From a virus, in the IMG/VR virus record IMGVR_UViG_3300030617_000031, positions 1-39,955 of that record: a stretch of 39,955 nt of DNA, one strand, 5' to 3'. Each line of letters opens with the position of its first letter. Position 1 is the first letter of the stretch. The translations under genes and the position numbers were made by a program. Below the pieces are notes generated by a model. The model was not told where the DNA came from. It saw only the letters and a list, made by a program, of their open reading frames with translations, and did no database searches. Shown here in pieces: positions 39,592 through 39,955 of the stretch.

Positions 39592-39955
39592 CTTTTCGCC
39601 TCAAGCACTGTGATATTCACATCTGCCGATCCACCCGTCACTTCAATCGTCACTAACCCGTTCAAGCCGAGTGCCGTGCAGAAAAATGACAGACTATTCC
39701 ACCCCGTTCCCTGCTCCATAAGCGTTCCGTTGACGTACAAGTATCCTGTTCCTAGCGCAGCGTCCGCTCCATCCCCGCCCTCAGTTACAAGCTCCATGTT
39801 TACGAGGATGATTAAATTTCCCCCGCTCGCCACGTAATTTACCGATACCGCACTTGACGAATTCGGCGTCAAGTTGTTCCATTGCGCCATCGTTGTGACA
39901 GCGTTGCCGGCTATCGTCAGCGTGCTAACCGCAGCGTTTTGTATCTGCGCGTTCA
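39588..39955 (-). CDS. C-terminal end of lambda J-like tail-tip protein, 5' end outside window
   Basis: The frame is open past the first Met (39890) to the window end. The translation ahead of it, NAQIQNAAVSTLTIAGNAVT, is the motif found near the C-terminus of lambda J-type central tip proteins (A..STLKIAGNAVT). So this is the last ~121 residues of a large tail-tip/host-specificity gene, not a separate 100-residue gene. The visible part is beta-rich (NLIILVNMELVTEGG, GYLYVNGTLMEQG, LVTIEVTGGSADVNI) and would form the distal domain of the tail tip. Confidence 0.75.
   Translation of the reverse strand, partial: NAQIQNAAVSTLTIAGNAVTTMAQWNNLTPNSSSAVSVNYVASGGNLIILVNMELVTEGGDGADAALGTGYLYVNGTLMEQGTGWNSLSFFCTALGLNGLVTIEVTGGSADVNITVLEAKR

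Noticed and set aside
39588-39890. Independent 100-residue tail gene starting at 39890
   Set aside because: The frame is open upstream to the window end with J-like sequence; the internal Met has no ribosome site.
1-39955. tRNA genes, insertion sequences, attachment sites
   Set aside because: No cloverleaf, transposase, integrase or paired direct repeats noticed by eye; a tRNAscan-type search would be needed to exclude tRNAs formally.

Overview
The window is a stretch of a tailed-phage genome, most likely a strictly lytic siphovirus of a Gram-negative, GC-rich host; Burkholderiales is a guess from composition and gene style, not proven. The phage assignment rests on a lambda-R-like endolysin, a nested Rz/Rz1 spanin pair (which implies an outer membrane), a tail fibre with its chaperone and tail-tip genes, and a full phage-type replication set. 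I see no integrase, repressor, tRNA, insertion sequence or CRISPR array. Both ends of the window cut through genes.

Layout. Bases 1-30444 are read on the + strand as tightly packed genes, mostly joined by ATGA/GTGA/TTGA start-stop overlaps. Four hairpins divide them into five probable transcription units. Unit 1 (about 1-6023) holds a partial unknown protein, a membrane protein/lipoprotein pair and a run of very small genes. Unit 2 (6136-10341) holds small unknown genes, a MazG-like pyrophosphohydrolase and a Topo VI-A/Spo11-like protein. Unit 3 (10444-15515) holds an unknown protein, an SNF2-like helicase and an AEP-type primase-helicase. Unit 4 (15612-22092) holds an unknown abundant-looking protein, a DnaQ-type exonuclease, two nucleotide pyrophosphohydrolase relatives, a three-domain family A DNA polymerase, a zinc-finger protein and a nuclease. 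Unit 5 (22191-30444) holds a Dda/RecD-like helicase, ATP-dependent DNA ligase, an HD nucleotidase, SbcD- and SbcC-like proteins, thymidylate synthase and a lipoprotein. Three of the four boundary hairpins share one sequence, so they look like a phage-specific repeated terminator.

Bases 30454-39955 are read on the - strand and meet the + strand genes head-on with only nine bases between the stop codons. In transcription order they are the end of a lambda J-like tail-tip protein (running off the window), three small tail proteins, a 1076-residue tail fibre, a DUF4376-type fibre chaperone carrying an inserted module, two paralogous single-module fibre-like proteins, and then the lysis cassette: membrane/coiled-coil protein, endolysin, two-TM protein, Rz with embedded Rz1, and a small conserved protein.

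How the genes fit together. The phage appears to replicate largely on its own: primase-helicase, further helicases, Pol I with both nuclease domains, ligase, exonuclease, SbcCD-like end processing and a junction-type nuclease. Four or five enzymes act on the dNTP pool (two MazG-like, one dATP/dGTP-diphosphohydrolase-like, an HD nucleotidase and ThyA). The least understood material is the small-gene block at 3766-8930, the Topo VI-A-like protein without a B subunit, and the regulatory hairpins at unit boundaries.
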